A stretch of DNA of 64,000 nt, from contig JBJEOH010000034.1 of assembly GCA_051880615.1 (NCBI GenBank), positions 186,001 through 250,000 on the forward strand. The letters are read 5' to 3'. A model generated the notes under the pieces. That model saw only the letters and a program-made list of their open reading frames with translations. It ran no database searches and was not told where the DNA came from. Position numbers and translations under genes: made by a program. This DNA comes from UBA7067 sp051880615. Its GTDB lineage: Bacteria; Bacillota; Clostridia; Oscillospirales; Acutalibacteraceae. Below are positions 7,559-15,935 of the stretch, in pieces; the first letter of the stretch is position 1, and each line of letters opens with the position of its first letter.

Positions 7559-8436
7559 TGGATAAAGCTAAAAAAATAGATAAAGGCGAATTCAAAAAGC
7601 CGCGTAAGACAGGAAAAATTATTTTGACTGTTGTGCTTTCGCTGATTTCGGTTGTTTATGTTTCGCCGATTATTATTGTGCTGTTCAACTCCTTAAAGGT
7701 TAAAACCGCAATCAGTGCAGAGCCGTTTGCACTGCCGAACGGCGACACCTTTGTCGGTCTTGAAAATTTCTTCAGAGGTATGGTTTCGGGTAACTACCCG
7801 TTCTACAAGGCTGTGTTTATCAGCTTGTTCATAACGGTTGCAACCGTTTTTGTAATTCTTATCTGCACTGCAATGTGCGCGTGGTATATTACAAGAGTGA
7901 ACAGCCTTGTGTGCAAAATAATTTATTATTTCTGCATTTTCTCAATGATTGTTCCGTTCCAGATGGTTATGTTCACGCTGTCCAAAACGGCTAACAACCT
8001 CGGACTTAACACTCCTTGGGGTATCGTAATTGTTTATCTGGGCTTTGGCGCAGGACTTGCGATATTTATGTTCACGGGCTTTGTCAAGTCGATTCCGCTG
8101 GAAATTGAGGAATCGGCAAGTATTGACGGCGCAGGTCCGCTGAGAACCTTCTTCGGCGTTGTTCTGCCGATTATGAAGCCGACCTTTATTTCGGTTGGTA
8201 TTCTCGAAACAATGTGGGTATGGAACGACTATCTGCTCCCGTACCTCGTTCTCGACAAGAACGAATACAGAACGATACCGATTCAGATTCAGTATCTCAA
8301 CGGCAGCTACGGTCAGTCCGATATCGGCGCAATTATGGCGCTTATAGTATTCAGTATTATTCCGATTATTATCTTCTATTTCGCCTGCCAGAAGCATATC
8401 ATCAAGGGTATTGTTGCAGGTGCGGTTAAGGGATAA
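7558..8436 (+). CDS. Sugar ABC importer permease, MalG/UgpE type
   Basis: The second permease subunit has 292 residues and about six transmembrane helices. Its EAA loop is IEESASIDGAGPLRTFFGVVLPIM. A basic N-terminus (KPRKTGKII) precedes the first helix. The operon ends here with a strong terminator and contains no ATPase gene, so the importer probably uses a shared MsmK/MalK-type ATPase encoded elsewhere, as is common for CUT1 systems in Firmicutes. Confidence 0.92.
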   Translation: MDKAKKIDKGEFKKPRKTGKIILTVVLSLISVVYVSPIIIVLFNSLKVKTAISAEPFALPNGDTFVGLENFFRGMVSGNYPFYKAVFISLFITVATVFVILICTAMCAWYITRVNSLVCKIIYYFCIFSMIVPFQMVMFTLSKTANNLGLNTPWGIVIVYLGFGAGLAIFMFTGFVKSIPLEIEESASIDGAGPLRTFFGVVLPIMKPTFISVGILETMWVWNDYLLPYLVLDKNEYRTIPIQIQYLNGSYGQSDIGAIMALIVFSIIPIIIFYFACQKHIIKGIVAGAVKG

Positions 8437-8455
8437 GTCAAAAAATGTATAATAA

Positions 8456-8487
8456 AAGCTCCGACCCGAAAAGGTCGGAGTTTTTTT
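8456..8487 (+). terminator. Terminator of the sugar ABC operon
   Basis: AAGCTCCGACC and GGTCGGAG form a GC-rich stem with loop CGAAAA, followed by seven T residues. Confidence 0.92.
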
Positions 8488-8518
8488 ATTCAAAGAGTAA
8501 CATTGTTTATCGTTCTTC

Positions 8519-8842
8519 TCACTGCGTTGCTTCACATTGCCTGTATTCCATAAATGGGTATTCATTGCAGATTTTCATACAGATTTCCTTTGTTTCTTCG
8601 TCTGCTGTGCAGTCAAGGCAGACAACCCTCTCAATAGCTCCGCAGTAAACCCATGTTGCTTTTGCCGCAGCACTCCTCAGCAGTATTTCTGCGTCACTTG
8701 CACTGCATTTTATAGGCACAAGAATGACAATACTGTTGTCGTTTTTTGTTTTAAAAAGTCGGCAGAGGAAAATGCGGATAAGCTCGATTAATCCTACGAC
8801 AGAAAGAAAAATGAAGATAATATCCAAAAGTGCCGACAGCAT
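8519..8842 (-). CDS. Small conserved-looking membrane-anchored protein of unknown function
   Basis: The 107-residue protein has one N-terminal hydrophobic helix (about residues 3-27) and then a soluble domain. Seen in it are IVILVPIKCSASDAEILLRSAAAKATW, five cysteines (positions about 46, 67, 75, 78 and 88), the motif RVVCLDCTADEETKEICMKIC and the ending EYPFMEYRQCE. The pattern resembles short unnamed proteins of gut Clostridia, but I cannot name a family. GGTGGAGTTGATTTT precedes the ATG and supports the start. It stands alone, convergent with the sugar operon. Confidence 0.65.
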   Translation of the reverse strand: MLSALLDIIFIFLSVVGLIELIRIFLCRLFKTKNDNSIVILVPIKCSASDAEILLRSAAAKATWVYCGAIERVVCLDCTADEETKEICMKICNEYPFMEYRQCEATQ

Positions 8843-9009
8843 AAAATCAACTCCACCGATTATTTTTTATTAATATAATATGAAAAATTTAAAAAAGCTG
8901 TGCGAATAAACAGCGGCAGTTTGGCTAAAATATAATCAGATAAAGAGCTTGGTCAAAGATAAATGCTTTAATCAAGCCCTTTGTCCAAATTGTTATGAGG
9001 TGACCTGAG

Positions 9010-9189
9010 ATGGATAATACTTTTGCAAACAAGAGCATACACTGTACTGTTTCACAGTGTAAGTACAACAACACATCAGAGAATTACTGTTCACTTGACA
9101 GCATTAAGGTGGGCACACACGAGCCGAACCCGACTGTGCCGAAGTGCACCGACTGTGAATCGTTTGTAGTAAAAACAAGCTGCTGCTAA
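9010..9189 (+). CDS. DUF1540-family small cysteine-rich protein
   Basis: A 59-residue frame begins at ATG 9010 after a GAGGTGACCTGAG site and ends at TAA 9187-9189. It contains IHCTVSQCKYNNTSENYCSLDSIKVG, then CTDCESF and a terminal SCC. The spacing of cysteines (CxxxxC near the start, YC, CxxC near the end) matches DUF1540, a small probably metal-binding domain found in Clostridia and Bacilli with unknown function. A strong bidirectional hairpin follows. It is a single-gene unit. Confidence 0.8.
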   Translation: MDNTFANKSIHCTVSQCKYNNTSENYCSLDSIKVGTHEPNPTVPKCTDCESFVVKTSCC

Positions 9190-9216
9190 AACGAAGTCGG
9201 GCTGAAAACAAGGCTC

Positions 9217-9262
9217 GAAAAAAGCGCCTGCTCGGCTCAAACGGCTGAACAGGCGCTTTTTG
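9217..9262. terminator. Bidirectional terminator between the DUF1540 gene and folT
   Basis: AAAAAGCGCCTG and CAGGCGCTTTTT form a strong stem with A and T runs at both ends, serving the convergent genes. The loop contains GGCTCAAACGGCTGA, which recurs in the terminator at 15.75 kb. Confidence 0.9.
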
Positions 9263-9281
9263 TTATAATGGATTTTATAGT

Positions 9282-9833
9282 TTACTTTACAATGTTGAGG
9301 TGCGGCAGGCGGATTCGCTGAATAAGCTGCTGGCTCGCAAACAGCAGAATGATGTTTACAGGAACGGTAACTGCGTTGGTTGCAACTCTGCCGAGGAACA
9401 TAATCCATGGGTTTGACACATTATACATAATAAGTATGCTCACCGTTGTAATTCCAAGGCTGCAAATAACTGCTACCGTAATGCAGGACAGGATTGTTCT
9501 TACGATATGAGCCTTATGCCTGTAAAGGAAAAGTCCCGAGATAAAGCCTACCAGCATTTCGCTGAGGGTAATGCCGATATTGAGCGGGCCTGTCGGCTTG
9601 ATGATGAGAGTTACAATGTCGCCGAGTCCGCCTACAATAGCACCCGGTATCGGCCCGAAAATATATGAGCAGATGAACACCGGCAGGTGAGAGAAGGTTA
9701 TGCGATAGGTGTCGCCGCCGACGCTGACAAAGCCGAGTACTACTCTTAAGGCGAGCAGCACTGCGCAGAGTGTCAGAGCGTAAATGCTCTTAAGCTCAAG
9801 CGCGGATTGTTTGATGTTTTTGAGTGTGGTCAT
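9282..9833 (-). CDS. folT: Folate-specific S component of an ECF transporter
   Basis: FolT is the membrane substrate-binding subunit of an energy-coupling-factor importer for folates; it works with a shared EcfT-EcfA-EcfA' module not encoded here. The 183-residue protein has about six helices. Its pattern is ALRVVLGFVSV, then YRITFSHLPVFICSYIFGPIPGAIVGGLGDIV, then KPTGPLNIGITLSEMLVGFISGLFLYRHK, as in the folT family. The ATG at 9833 is preceded by AAGGAGGAATTTTTT; the reading frame is open further upstream but that part overlaps the riboswitch. The THF riboswitch and terminator in the leader give an independent argument for folate as the substrate. Confidence 0.92.
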   Translation of the reverse strand: MTTLKNIKQSALELKSIYALTLCAVLLALRVVLGFVSVGGDTYRITFSHLPVFICSYIFGPIPGAIVGGLGDIVTLIIKPTGPLNIGITLSEMLVGFISGLFLYRHKAHIVRTILSCITVAVICSLGITTVSILIMYNVSNPWIMFLGRVATNAVTVPVNIILLFASQQLIQRIRLPHLNIVK

Positions 9834-9874
9834 AAAAAATTCCTCCTTAAAATTCAGCTGTATTAAGGAGGCAT

Positions 9875-9911
9875 AAAAAAAGCAGAGAGGAAACACACGC
9901 TCCATCTCCGC
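9875..9911 (-). terminator. Riboswitch expression-platform terminator of folT
   Basis: On the minus strand GCGGAGATGGA pairs with TTCCTCTCTGC (one G-T pair and a small bulge), followed by seven T residues. It lies between the THF aptamer and the folT ribosome site, as expected for ligand-dependent termination. Confidence 0.8.
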
Positions 9912-9933
9912 ATAAAAATTACGAGTCCTTAGT

Positions 9934-10047
9934 AACAGCGGGATGCGAAATTTGTACCGCAGGGAAACCCCTTTTCGTCTGCCCGACAACTCCCCGTTCA
10001 GGCAGCACTGCACGCCGATGGCGTCACGCACAAAAATCTACTCTGTG
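9934..10047 (-). ncRNA. Tetrahydrofolate (THF) riboswitch aptamer upstream of folT
   Basis: Read on the minus strand the leader has the conserved AGAGTAGA at its 5' side (10037-10044), GCGTGACGCC, GGGGAGTTGTCGGG in the middle, and GCGGTAC...CGCATCCCGC at its 3' side. ACAG and CTGT can close P1. This order matches the THF (folT-type) riboswitch. Promoter, aptamer, terminator and folT follow in that order. Binding of reduced folate is expected to favour the terminator. Confidence 0.85.
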
Positions 10048-10067
10048 TGTCGTTTTACGACATCAAT

Positions 10068-10096
10068 ATAATAGCAGAGCAGAAGGTGAATGTCAA
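10068..10096 (-). promoter_or_regulatory. Sigma-A promoter of folT and its riboswitch leader
   Basis: On the minus strand TTGACA and TATTAT are 17 bases apart, and the transcript would start about 15-20 bases before the aptamer. Confidence 0.85.
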
Positions 10097-10294
10097 TGGG
10101 CACAAAGGGGTTTATATATTAATTGATTAGCATATGGATATTTTGAAGCTTGTTATGTATATCACGCTGATTTTTTTAGCGGTATACACCGCGTAAAAGC
10201 CGACAAAAACAGCGAATAACAGCTTTTTGGTTAATGTGATATAAAACGGCTATATATTCTTGTGCAGAAATTTTTACCAAAATGCTGTATTTTA

Positions 10295-10303
10295 TGCTAT
10301 AAT
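10295..10303 (+). promoter_or_regulatory. Extended -10 promoter element of the pullulanase gene
   Basis: TGCTATAAT is an extended -10 (TGn plus TATAAT) about 60 bases before the start codon. No canonical -35 is seen at 17 bases; TTTACC lies 19 bases upstream. Confidence 0.55.
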
Positions 10304-10362
10304 TAGCTTAACTGGATAAATTATGTTAACAAAAAAATAAAATTTTGGGAGGAGTAAATATC

Positions 10363-13300
10363 ATGAAATTCAAACGGCTGTCGGCCATATTGCTTGCTGT
10401 GATAATGGCAAGCTCTACTGCGGTTTCAACAGGGGCAGTTACAAGCGATGTCTTAGCCTCGGGTTATACAAACCAAAGCAGCAGCTACGCCACATACTCA
10501 GGCAGCGATTTGGGTGCGACATACTCAAAAACCTCAACTACATTTAAGGTGTGGGCACCGAGTGCGTCAAGCGTAACGCTTAAAATGTATAAAACAGGCT
10601 CGGATTCAGAAGCGGGTGCAGGTGTAATCGGTACGCAGGCTATGAGCCTTGACAGCACGACCGGAGTGTGGTCAGTATCGGTAAGCGGAGACCTGAACGG
10701 CGTGTATTATACATATCTTGTGACGGTGAACGGAACAACAAGGGAAACTCAGGATGTTTATTCAACGGCAACAGGCGTAAACGGCAGCCGTTCAATGGTA
10801 GTTGACCTTGATTCAACAGACCCGGACGGTTGGAGCAGTGACAAGCATATTTTATATGACGAACAGACAGACGCAAATATCTGGGAGGTTCAGATTCGAG
10901 ATTTCTCAATTTCTGACACCTCTGGTGTAAGTGACGCATATCAGGGAAAATTCCTTGCCTTTACTCAGGGAGGAACAAAGGTAAACGGCAGCGGTGATAT
11001 TTCCACCTGTGTTGATTACCTTGTAAAGCAGGGTGTAAGGTATGTTCACTTAAACCCTGTATACGACTATGGCTCTGTTGACGAAACAAAGATGGACAAG
11101 CCGCAATACAACTGGGGCTATGACCCTGTAAACTATAATGTTCCCGAAGGCTCTTATTCCACCGACCCGTATAACGGAGAAGTGAGAATAAAGGAGTTCA
11201 AGCAGATGGTTCAGGCTCTGCACGACAGAGGAATAGGTGTTATTATGGATGTTGTTTATAACCACACCTACTCAACCGATTCCTGCTTTGAAAAAACAGT
11301 GCCGGGATATTATTACAGAATGAGCGGCTCAACATTCCTCAACGGATCAGGCTGCGGTAATGTAACTGCGTCCGACAAGACGATGTTCAGAAAATATATG
11401 ATAGACTCCTGTATGTATTGGGCGCAGGAATATCATATTGACGGCTTCCGCTTTGACCTTATGGGCTGTCACGATGTTACGACAATGAACCAGATTCGTT
11501 CAAATCTTGACACGCTTGACAAGAGAATTTTAATGTACGGCGAGCCGTGGATGGCTGACTGGGGTTCAAACGGAATTTCGCAGTCAAGCGCCTGCATTAT
11601 GGCGAATGCCGGCTCTGTAAGCGAAAGAGTTGCTATGTTCAGCGACAAAATAAGAAACGCGCTTAAGGGCGGCACGGACGATGCAACAACAGGCTATATT
11701 CAAGGCTCAACAACAGTAACAGGCGACATCAAAGCAGGTATGATGGGCGGTTCAAGCTTAACCTTCGGAAAATGGGCAAGGCAGCCGTCCCAGTGCGTAA
11801 CCTATAACTCTGCTCACGATAACCTTACCCTTTGGGATAAGATAATGAAGTCGAACGGCTCAACTGATTATGACGGCACAAATGCAACCTTCCTGGCGCA
11901 GAACAAGCTGTCGGCGGCAATCATACTGACCTCTCAGGGCATACCGTTCTATCTTGCAGGCGAGGAATTTGCAAGAACAAAGTACGGCGACCACAACAGC
12001 TATAATGCCGCTGATTCGGTAAATCAGATTGACTGGAGCAGAATTTCAAAATATCAAAACCTCGTTGACTATTACAGAGGATTAATGCTGATAAGAGACA
12101 GCTATTCACCATTCAGTGACGGTACAATGACCTCCGGCAATTCGACATACTTTGTAGAAAACGGCAGTGCAATAGGATACACAATTCAGAATAAAACTGC
12201 TAACGCTGCAAATGAATGGGGCACTGTTGCGGTGCTGACAAACAACACATCTTCCGCAAAGAGCATTACTCTTAAGGGACAAAGCACCCTGCCGTCAAGC
12301 TGGGTGATTGTTGCGAACGGCAATAAGGCAGGTCTTGAAAGTCTTGGCACTGTAAGCGGCTCTACAATCAGCGTTCCTGCAAGAAGCGCGATGGTTCTTG
12401 TAGACGCGGCAAGCTTTAACAGCAAAAATATTCAGGAGCCTTCATATTATACGATTACCACAAAGCATATTAATAAGAATACAGGAGCGGTTATAAGGAC
12501 AAGCGAGGCTACATATAAGCAGGGCACAACCTACCGCACAGCTCCTGACAGCGATATTCTGTTTGACTACAATTTATCGGGAGCAGCAGACGGCGAAACA
12601 ACAGGCACCGTTACCGGCAACAAGACAATTACTTATTACTATGTGCCTGACAGTGTTCAGAGCTTTACTCTGATTACAAAGTTTGTTGACCAAAGCGGAA
12701 AAAGCCTTGCGACCGAGCAGGTTAAGAAGCTTAAGGACGGCAGCAGCTACACAACTGAATTTGAGGCTGTAACAGGCTATGAGCTTGACACAGCTAATCT
12801 GCCGGGAAATGCAAGCGGCCTTATCAGCGCAGATACAACAGTGACATATGTATATAAGAAAGCAGCGTATGACCCGCTTAAAATTCACTACTACAACTCT
12901 AACAGCTGGACGAGCGTTTATCTTTATTCATATGATGATTCAGGAACAGTTTCGAAGAAGCTTTCAGGCGAATGGCCGGGAACTGCAATGACTTCCGAAG
13001 GCTCAGGCTGGTATACATATCCGGAGATTGATGTTCAGTCGGCTAAGGCAATGTTTACAAACGGCGCAGCTACAGGAACGCTTCAGGAGCCGGGCTCAAA
13101 TCAGCCGGGCTATGAGGTAAGCGGCGAGGTTTGGATTCAGAACAAGACGGTTTCGTTTAGCAGTAAGGTCGTTGTAAGCTATATTGACTCAAACGGAGCT
13201 AAGCTTGCCGAGGACAAAGTTATTTTAGGTACTAAGGTTACATCATCTGACACATATACAACTGAGGAATTGTCATCACAGACTTCTGCCCCTGTTGTTA

Positions 13301-14094
13301 TCGGCAATGCAAGCGGAAGCTGGAGTATCGGCACGAAGAATGTAATCTATATTTATCCGAACGGAACTACTGACCCGGTAACTGACCCGGTAACTGACCC
13401 GACTAATCCTTATGCGTCACTTATTCTGGGTGATGTGAACCTTGATGATAAGGTTACTCTGCGTGATGCAATCTTTATTCAAAGAATAATGGTTACCAGT
13501 GGTTCGTTCAGCGATAAGCAGACAGCAATCGGCGATGTTGACAAAAACGGTATAGTGAATTTGCGCGATGCGATAATTATTCAAAGATACACTATCAGAC
13601 TTCTTGACGACACAATGGGTATCGGCGAACCGATAGGTGAGATTGTAACAGACCCGGTAACCGACCCGATAACTGATCCGATAACAGACCCGGTAACTGA
13701 CCCGATAACTGACCCAATAACTGATCCGGTTACCGACCCAATCACCGACCCGACACCTGCTTCAGACATTATCACGCTTTATTTCTCAAATAATTATTAT
13801 TGGAGCAGCGTGAATGCTTATATCTGGAATACTGCAAGCGGTGATTTCGAGAGTGCATGGCCCGGTAAGCCGATGACATATGTCGGCAACAATAATTTGG
13901 GTGAATCAATCTATAAGGTAGAGGTTGACCTGAGCAAGTATGATATGATTATCTTCAATAACGGCTCAGGTTATCAGACGGTTGACATTGCTCTTGATAA
14001 ATCAATGGACGCAACAGGCTTCTATCTGACAGGCACATCAAACAACTCAATGTCATATGGGACTTATGTCATTAATCCCAACGACATAGTCTGA
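10363..14094 (+). CDS. Secreted multidomain type I pullulanase (GH13) with dockerin and CBM26-like modules
   Basis: Pullulanase cleaves alpha-1,6 branches in starch and pullulan outside the cell. The 1243-residue protein has, in order: a signal peptide (about 1-25); an N-terminal beta-sandwich of the CBM48 type (about 40-145); a GH13 domain (about 165-570) with the pullulanase hallmark YNWGYDP (249-255), DVVYNH, GFRFDLMG (nucleophile Asp about 365), YGEPW (acid Glu about 394) and YNSAHDN (Asp about 486); two MucBP-like beta domains (about 695-835); a CBM26-like module with GEWPGTAM; a third MucBP-like strand region; a type I dockerin (about 1020-1085); a TDP-rich linker; and a terminal CBM26-like module with AWPGKPM. 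The start is the ATG after GGGAGGAGTAAATATC. The dockerin predicts attachment to a cohesin scaffold, as in the R. bromii amylosome. Confidence 0.93.
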   Translation: MKFKRLSAILLAVIMASSTAVSTGAVTSDVLASGYTNQSSSYATYSGSDLGATYSKTSTTFKVWAPSASSVTLKMYKTGSDSEAGAGVIGTQAMSLDSTTGVWSVSVSGDLNGVYYTYLVTVNGTTRETQDVYSTATGVNGSRSMVVDLDSTDPDGWSSDKHILYDEQTDANIWEVQIRDFSISDTSGVSDAYQGKFLAFTQGGTKVNGSGDISTCVDYLVKQGVRYVHLNPVYDYGSVDETKMDKPQYNWGYDPVNYNVPEGSYSTDPYNGEVRIKEFKQMVQALHDRGIGVIMDVVYNHTYSTDSCFEKTVPGYYYRMSGSTFLNGSGCGNVTASDKTMFRKYMIDSCMYWAQEYHIDGFRFDLMGCHDVTTMNQIRSNLDTLDKRILMYGEPWMADWGSNGISQSSACIMANAGSVSERVAMFSDKIRNALKGGTDDATTGYIQGSTTVTGDIKAGMMGGSSLTFGKWARQPSQCVTYNSAHDNLTLWDKIMKSNGSTDYDGTNATFLAQNKLSAAIILTSQGIPFYLAGEEFARTKYGDHNSYNAADSVNQIDWSRISKYQNLVDYYRGLMLIRDSYSPFSDGTMTSGNSTYFVENGSAIGYTIQNKTANAANEWGTVAVLTNNTSSAKSITLKGQSTLPSSWVIVANGNKAGLESLGTVSGSTISVPARSAMVLVDAASFNSKNIQEPSYYTITTKHINKNTGAVIRTSEATYKQGTTYRTAPDSDILFDYNLSGAADGETTGTVTGNKTITYYYVPDSVQSFTLITKFVDQSGKSLATEQVKKLKDGSSYTTEFEAVTGYELDTANLPGNASGLISADTTVTYVYKKAAYDPLKIHYYNSNSWTSVYLYSYDDSGTVSKKLSGEWPGTAMTSEGSGWYTYPEIDVQSAKAMFTNGAATGTLQEPGSNQPGYEVSGEVWIQNKTVSFSSKVVVSYIDSNGAKLAEDKVILGTKVTSSDTYTTEELSSQTSAPVVIGNASGSWSIGTKNVIYIYPNGTTDPVTDPVTDPTNPYASLILGDVNLDDKVTLRDAIFIQRIMVTSGSFSDKQTAIGDVDKNGIVNLRDAIIIQRYTIRLLDDTMGIGEPIGEIVTDPVTDPITDPITDPVTDPITDPITDPVTDPITDPTPASDIITLYFSNNYYWSSVNAYIWNTASGDFESAWPGKPMTYVGNNNLGESIYKVEVDLSKYDMIIFNNGSGYQTVDIALDKSMDATGFYLTGTSNNSMSYGTYVINPNDIV
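13648..13755 (+). repeat. 12-bp coding repeats for a T-D-P-V/I linker in the pullulanase
   Basis: About nine in-frame units encode TDPV or TDPI between the dockerin and the last CBM26-like module. A shorter version (two to three units) lies before the dockerin at about 13369-13404. The repeats vary at third positions. Confidence 0.85.
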
Positions 14095-14128
14095 GAGTCT
14101 GAAAGCAATATTTAAGAACTGATTAATA

Positions 14129-14169
14129 AAACCTCAGGGCAGAACTGCTGCAAAGCTGCCCTGAGGTTT
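14129..14169 (+). terminator. Terminator of the pullulanase gene
   Basis: AAACCTCAGGGCAG and CTGCCCTGAGGTTT form a 14-bp stem; only a short T run follows. Confidence 0.8.
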
Positions 14170-14260
14170 CGTTTGCGGAAAATTATGAGGTTAATGTGCA
14201 TAAAAAAATCCTGTGCTTTTGTGATAGTATATAATTTTTTCGGCTTGAATTGAAAAAATG

Positions 14261-14289
14261 TTGTGATTTGGCAAAAATTGCTTTATAAT
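14261..14289 (+). promoter_or_regulatory. Sigma-A promoter of the second dockerin gene
   Basis: TTGTGA and TATAAT are separated by 17 bases, about 43 bases before the start codon. Confidence 0.8.
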
Positions 14290-14331
14290 GTATTTGTTGC
14301 AATTTGCAAAAATTTAAGGAGGTTTTTAATA

Positions 14332-15705
14332 ATGGTAAAGCTCCATAAGAAGGCTGTCAGCGCTTGTCTGGCAGCAATTATGGCAGTATCAACTATCGGT
14401 ACCGCTATGGCTGTGAATGTTTCTGATGTTTCATCGGACACCGCAGCCGAAACAGTAGGAAAATACGCGACTAACCCTATCGGCAATGGTAAGAGAGCTA
14501 CAATTACTATCGACGGCTCACACAGTGATTGGTCGGAGGATATGCTTATCGCTCAGGGTGCTGCATGGGATGTAGCAAACAGGTATAAGGGTGCACATGA
14601 AAACTGCCTGACTGACTGTTACTCACTTTATGCTGCGTGGGACGATGACAATCTCTACTTAGGTTGGCAGATGGTAAACACTACCGACACATGGGCAAGA
14701 GAAGGTGACGGTCCGCTCAGCGACGCCGGAAGAATCGGCGATGTTCCGATGGTGCTTGCGCTCAGCATTGACCCGAGCAGCACAGGTATGACCGGCAGAC
14801 TTACAGGCGGCGGAAAAATCTGGGATTCACTTGATATTACATTTACAACTCATACAGATGCACTTCTTCTGATGAGCGGTAAGGTAGGTCAGGGTACTCC
14901 GGCTCTGTTCAAGGCTGCTGACGCACAGGGCAATACTTCATATGATGCTCAGTATTGCATACCTTTCAGAAGCAACGGTATTCAGTATGCTATGGAAGAG
15001 GGCTGCCTGCCGAGTACACTCTGGATGATTAACGGCTTATCAACAACACCTGAGGAAGAAATTTACGGCGGCACAGCTAACTATGTTGACGCTCGTACAT
15101 TTGTATCAGAGGACGGCAAAACACACAACACAACCTATGACTCATTCTATGAGATTAAGATTCCGTTTACCGCTCTCAGCATTGACGCTGCTTACCTTGA
15201 GAGCAACGGCATTGGCGTAATGCAGCTTGCAACTCGTGGTGAGTCTGCTATCGACTGTCTGCCGCACGACCCGTCAATGCTTGATAATGCAATGGGCGAA
15301 TATGCAAAGGATCCTTCAACATCACACGAGAAGGACGACAATGATAACATTACAGTTCCGTTTGCAAGAGTAGGCGGCTCTGTAATTGACCCGACAGACC
15401 CGACTGAGCCTCCGACACCGCCGACTGAGACTCCGACACAGCCGACTGATCCGCAGCCGACCGTACTGCTCGGCGATGTATCATTGGACGGTGCGGTTGA
15501 CCTTAAGGATGCAATCCTTATCCAGAAGAATGTTGTTTTCGATATAGACTTCACAGGCGCCGCTTTCCTGGCTGCTGATGTTGACGGCAACGGTACAGTT
15601 CAGCTTCGTGACGCAATTATTGTGCAGAGATACACTCTCGGCTTGCTCAAGAATAACAGCTACGGCGTAGGCGAAGCCGTTTATGCAACAGGCGATCTCG
15701 GATAA
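14332..15705 (+). CDS. Secreted dockerin protein with a CBM74-like starch-binding domain, no catalytic domain
   Basis: The 457-residue protein has a signal peptide (about 1-30), a large domain (about 45-350), a Pro/Thr linker (PTDPTEPPTPPTETPTQ) and a C-terminal type I dockerin with two Ca-loops, GDVSLDGAVDLKDAI and AADVDGNGTVQLRDAIIVQRY. The large domain shows ATITIDGSHSDWSEDMLIAQG, DCYSLYAAWDDDNLYLGWQMVN, GKIWDSLDITFTT and IKIPFTALSI. This resembles the roughly 300-residue CBM74 raw-starch-binding family and the related CBM9/DOMON-like folds; I favour CBM74 but could not align it. No glycosidase motif is present, so its role would be adhesion to starch within a cohesin-dockerin complex. The ATG follows AAGGAGGTTTTTAATA. 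It has its own promoter and terminator. Confidence 0.75.
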   Translation: MVKLHKKAVSACLAAIMAVSTIGTAMAVNVSDVSSDTAAETVGKYATNPIGNGKRATITIDGSHSDWSEDMLIAQGAAWDVANRYKGAHENCLTDCYSLYAAWDDDNLYLGWQMVNTTDTWAREGDGPLSDAGRIGDVPMVLALSIDPSSTGMTGRLTGGGKIWDSLDITFTTHTDALLLMSGKVGQGTPALFKAADAQGNTSYDAQYCIPFRSNGIQYAMEEGCLPSTLWMINGLSTTPEEEIYGGTANYVDARTFVSEDGKTHNTTYDSFYEIKIPFTALSIDAAYLESNGIGVMQLATRGESAIDCLPHDPSMLDNAMGEYAKDPSTSHEKDDNDNITVPFARVGGSVIDPTDPTEPPTPPTETPTQPTDPQPTVLLGDVSLDGAVDLKDAILIQKNVVFDIDFTGAAFLAADVDGNGTVQLRDAIIVQRYTLGLLKNNSYGVGEAVYATGDLG

Positions 15706-15750
15706 GACAATAAACGCTCTGCGGCGGTATATATACTTTGATTTAATTTT

Positions 15751-15790
15751 ATCTCCCTTTGGCTCAAACGGCTGACGGGAGATTTTTTTT
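15751..15790 (+). terminator. Terminator of the CBM74-like dockerin gene
   Basis: ATCTCCC and GGGAGAT pair, followed by eight T residues. The loop contains GGCTCAAACGGCTGA, also found in the terminator at 9.23 kb. Confidence 0.85.
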
Positions 15791-15803
15791 GATAAAATAA
15801 AAC

Positions 15804-15832
15804 TTGACTTTGTTTGCTTGTTCTGCTAAAAT
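15804..15832 (+). promoter_or_regulatory. Sigma-A promoter of rpsF-ssb-rpsR
   Basis: TTGACT and TAAAAT are 17 bases apart. About 100 bases of leader follow, a usual place for the S6:S18-binding autoregulatory RNA, but I could not fold that motif with confidence. Confidence 0.75.
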
Positions 15833-15935
15833 ATTTCTGTTATGTTCACAGGTCAGGTGCTATCATAGCGCAGATTTTATAATCTGTTCCTTGCTCACTG
15901 ATGTGAGCCTTAAAGTCCAGAAGGAGGTGCTTATC

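Noticed and set aside
13648..13755. Regular short repeats as a possible CRISPR array
   Set aside because: The unit is 12 bases, in frame and without spacers; no cas genes are present in the window. The GGAAAGTAAA repeat at 37.6 kb was rejected for the same reasons.
13581..13775. Minus-strand frame with repeated VTGSVIGS units
   Set aside because: It is the antisense of the TDP linker repeats of the pullulanase gene.
15833..15935. Ribosomal-protein S6:S18 autoregulatory leader of rpsF
   Set aside because: The position is right, but I could not identify the conserved stem and CCG bulge with confidence, so it was not listed.
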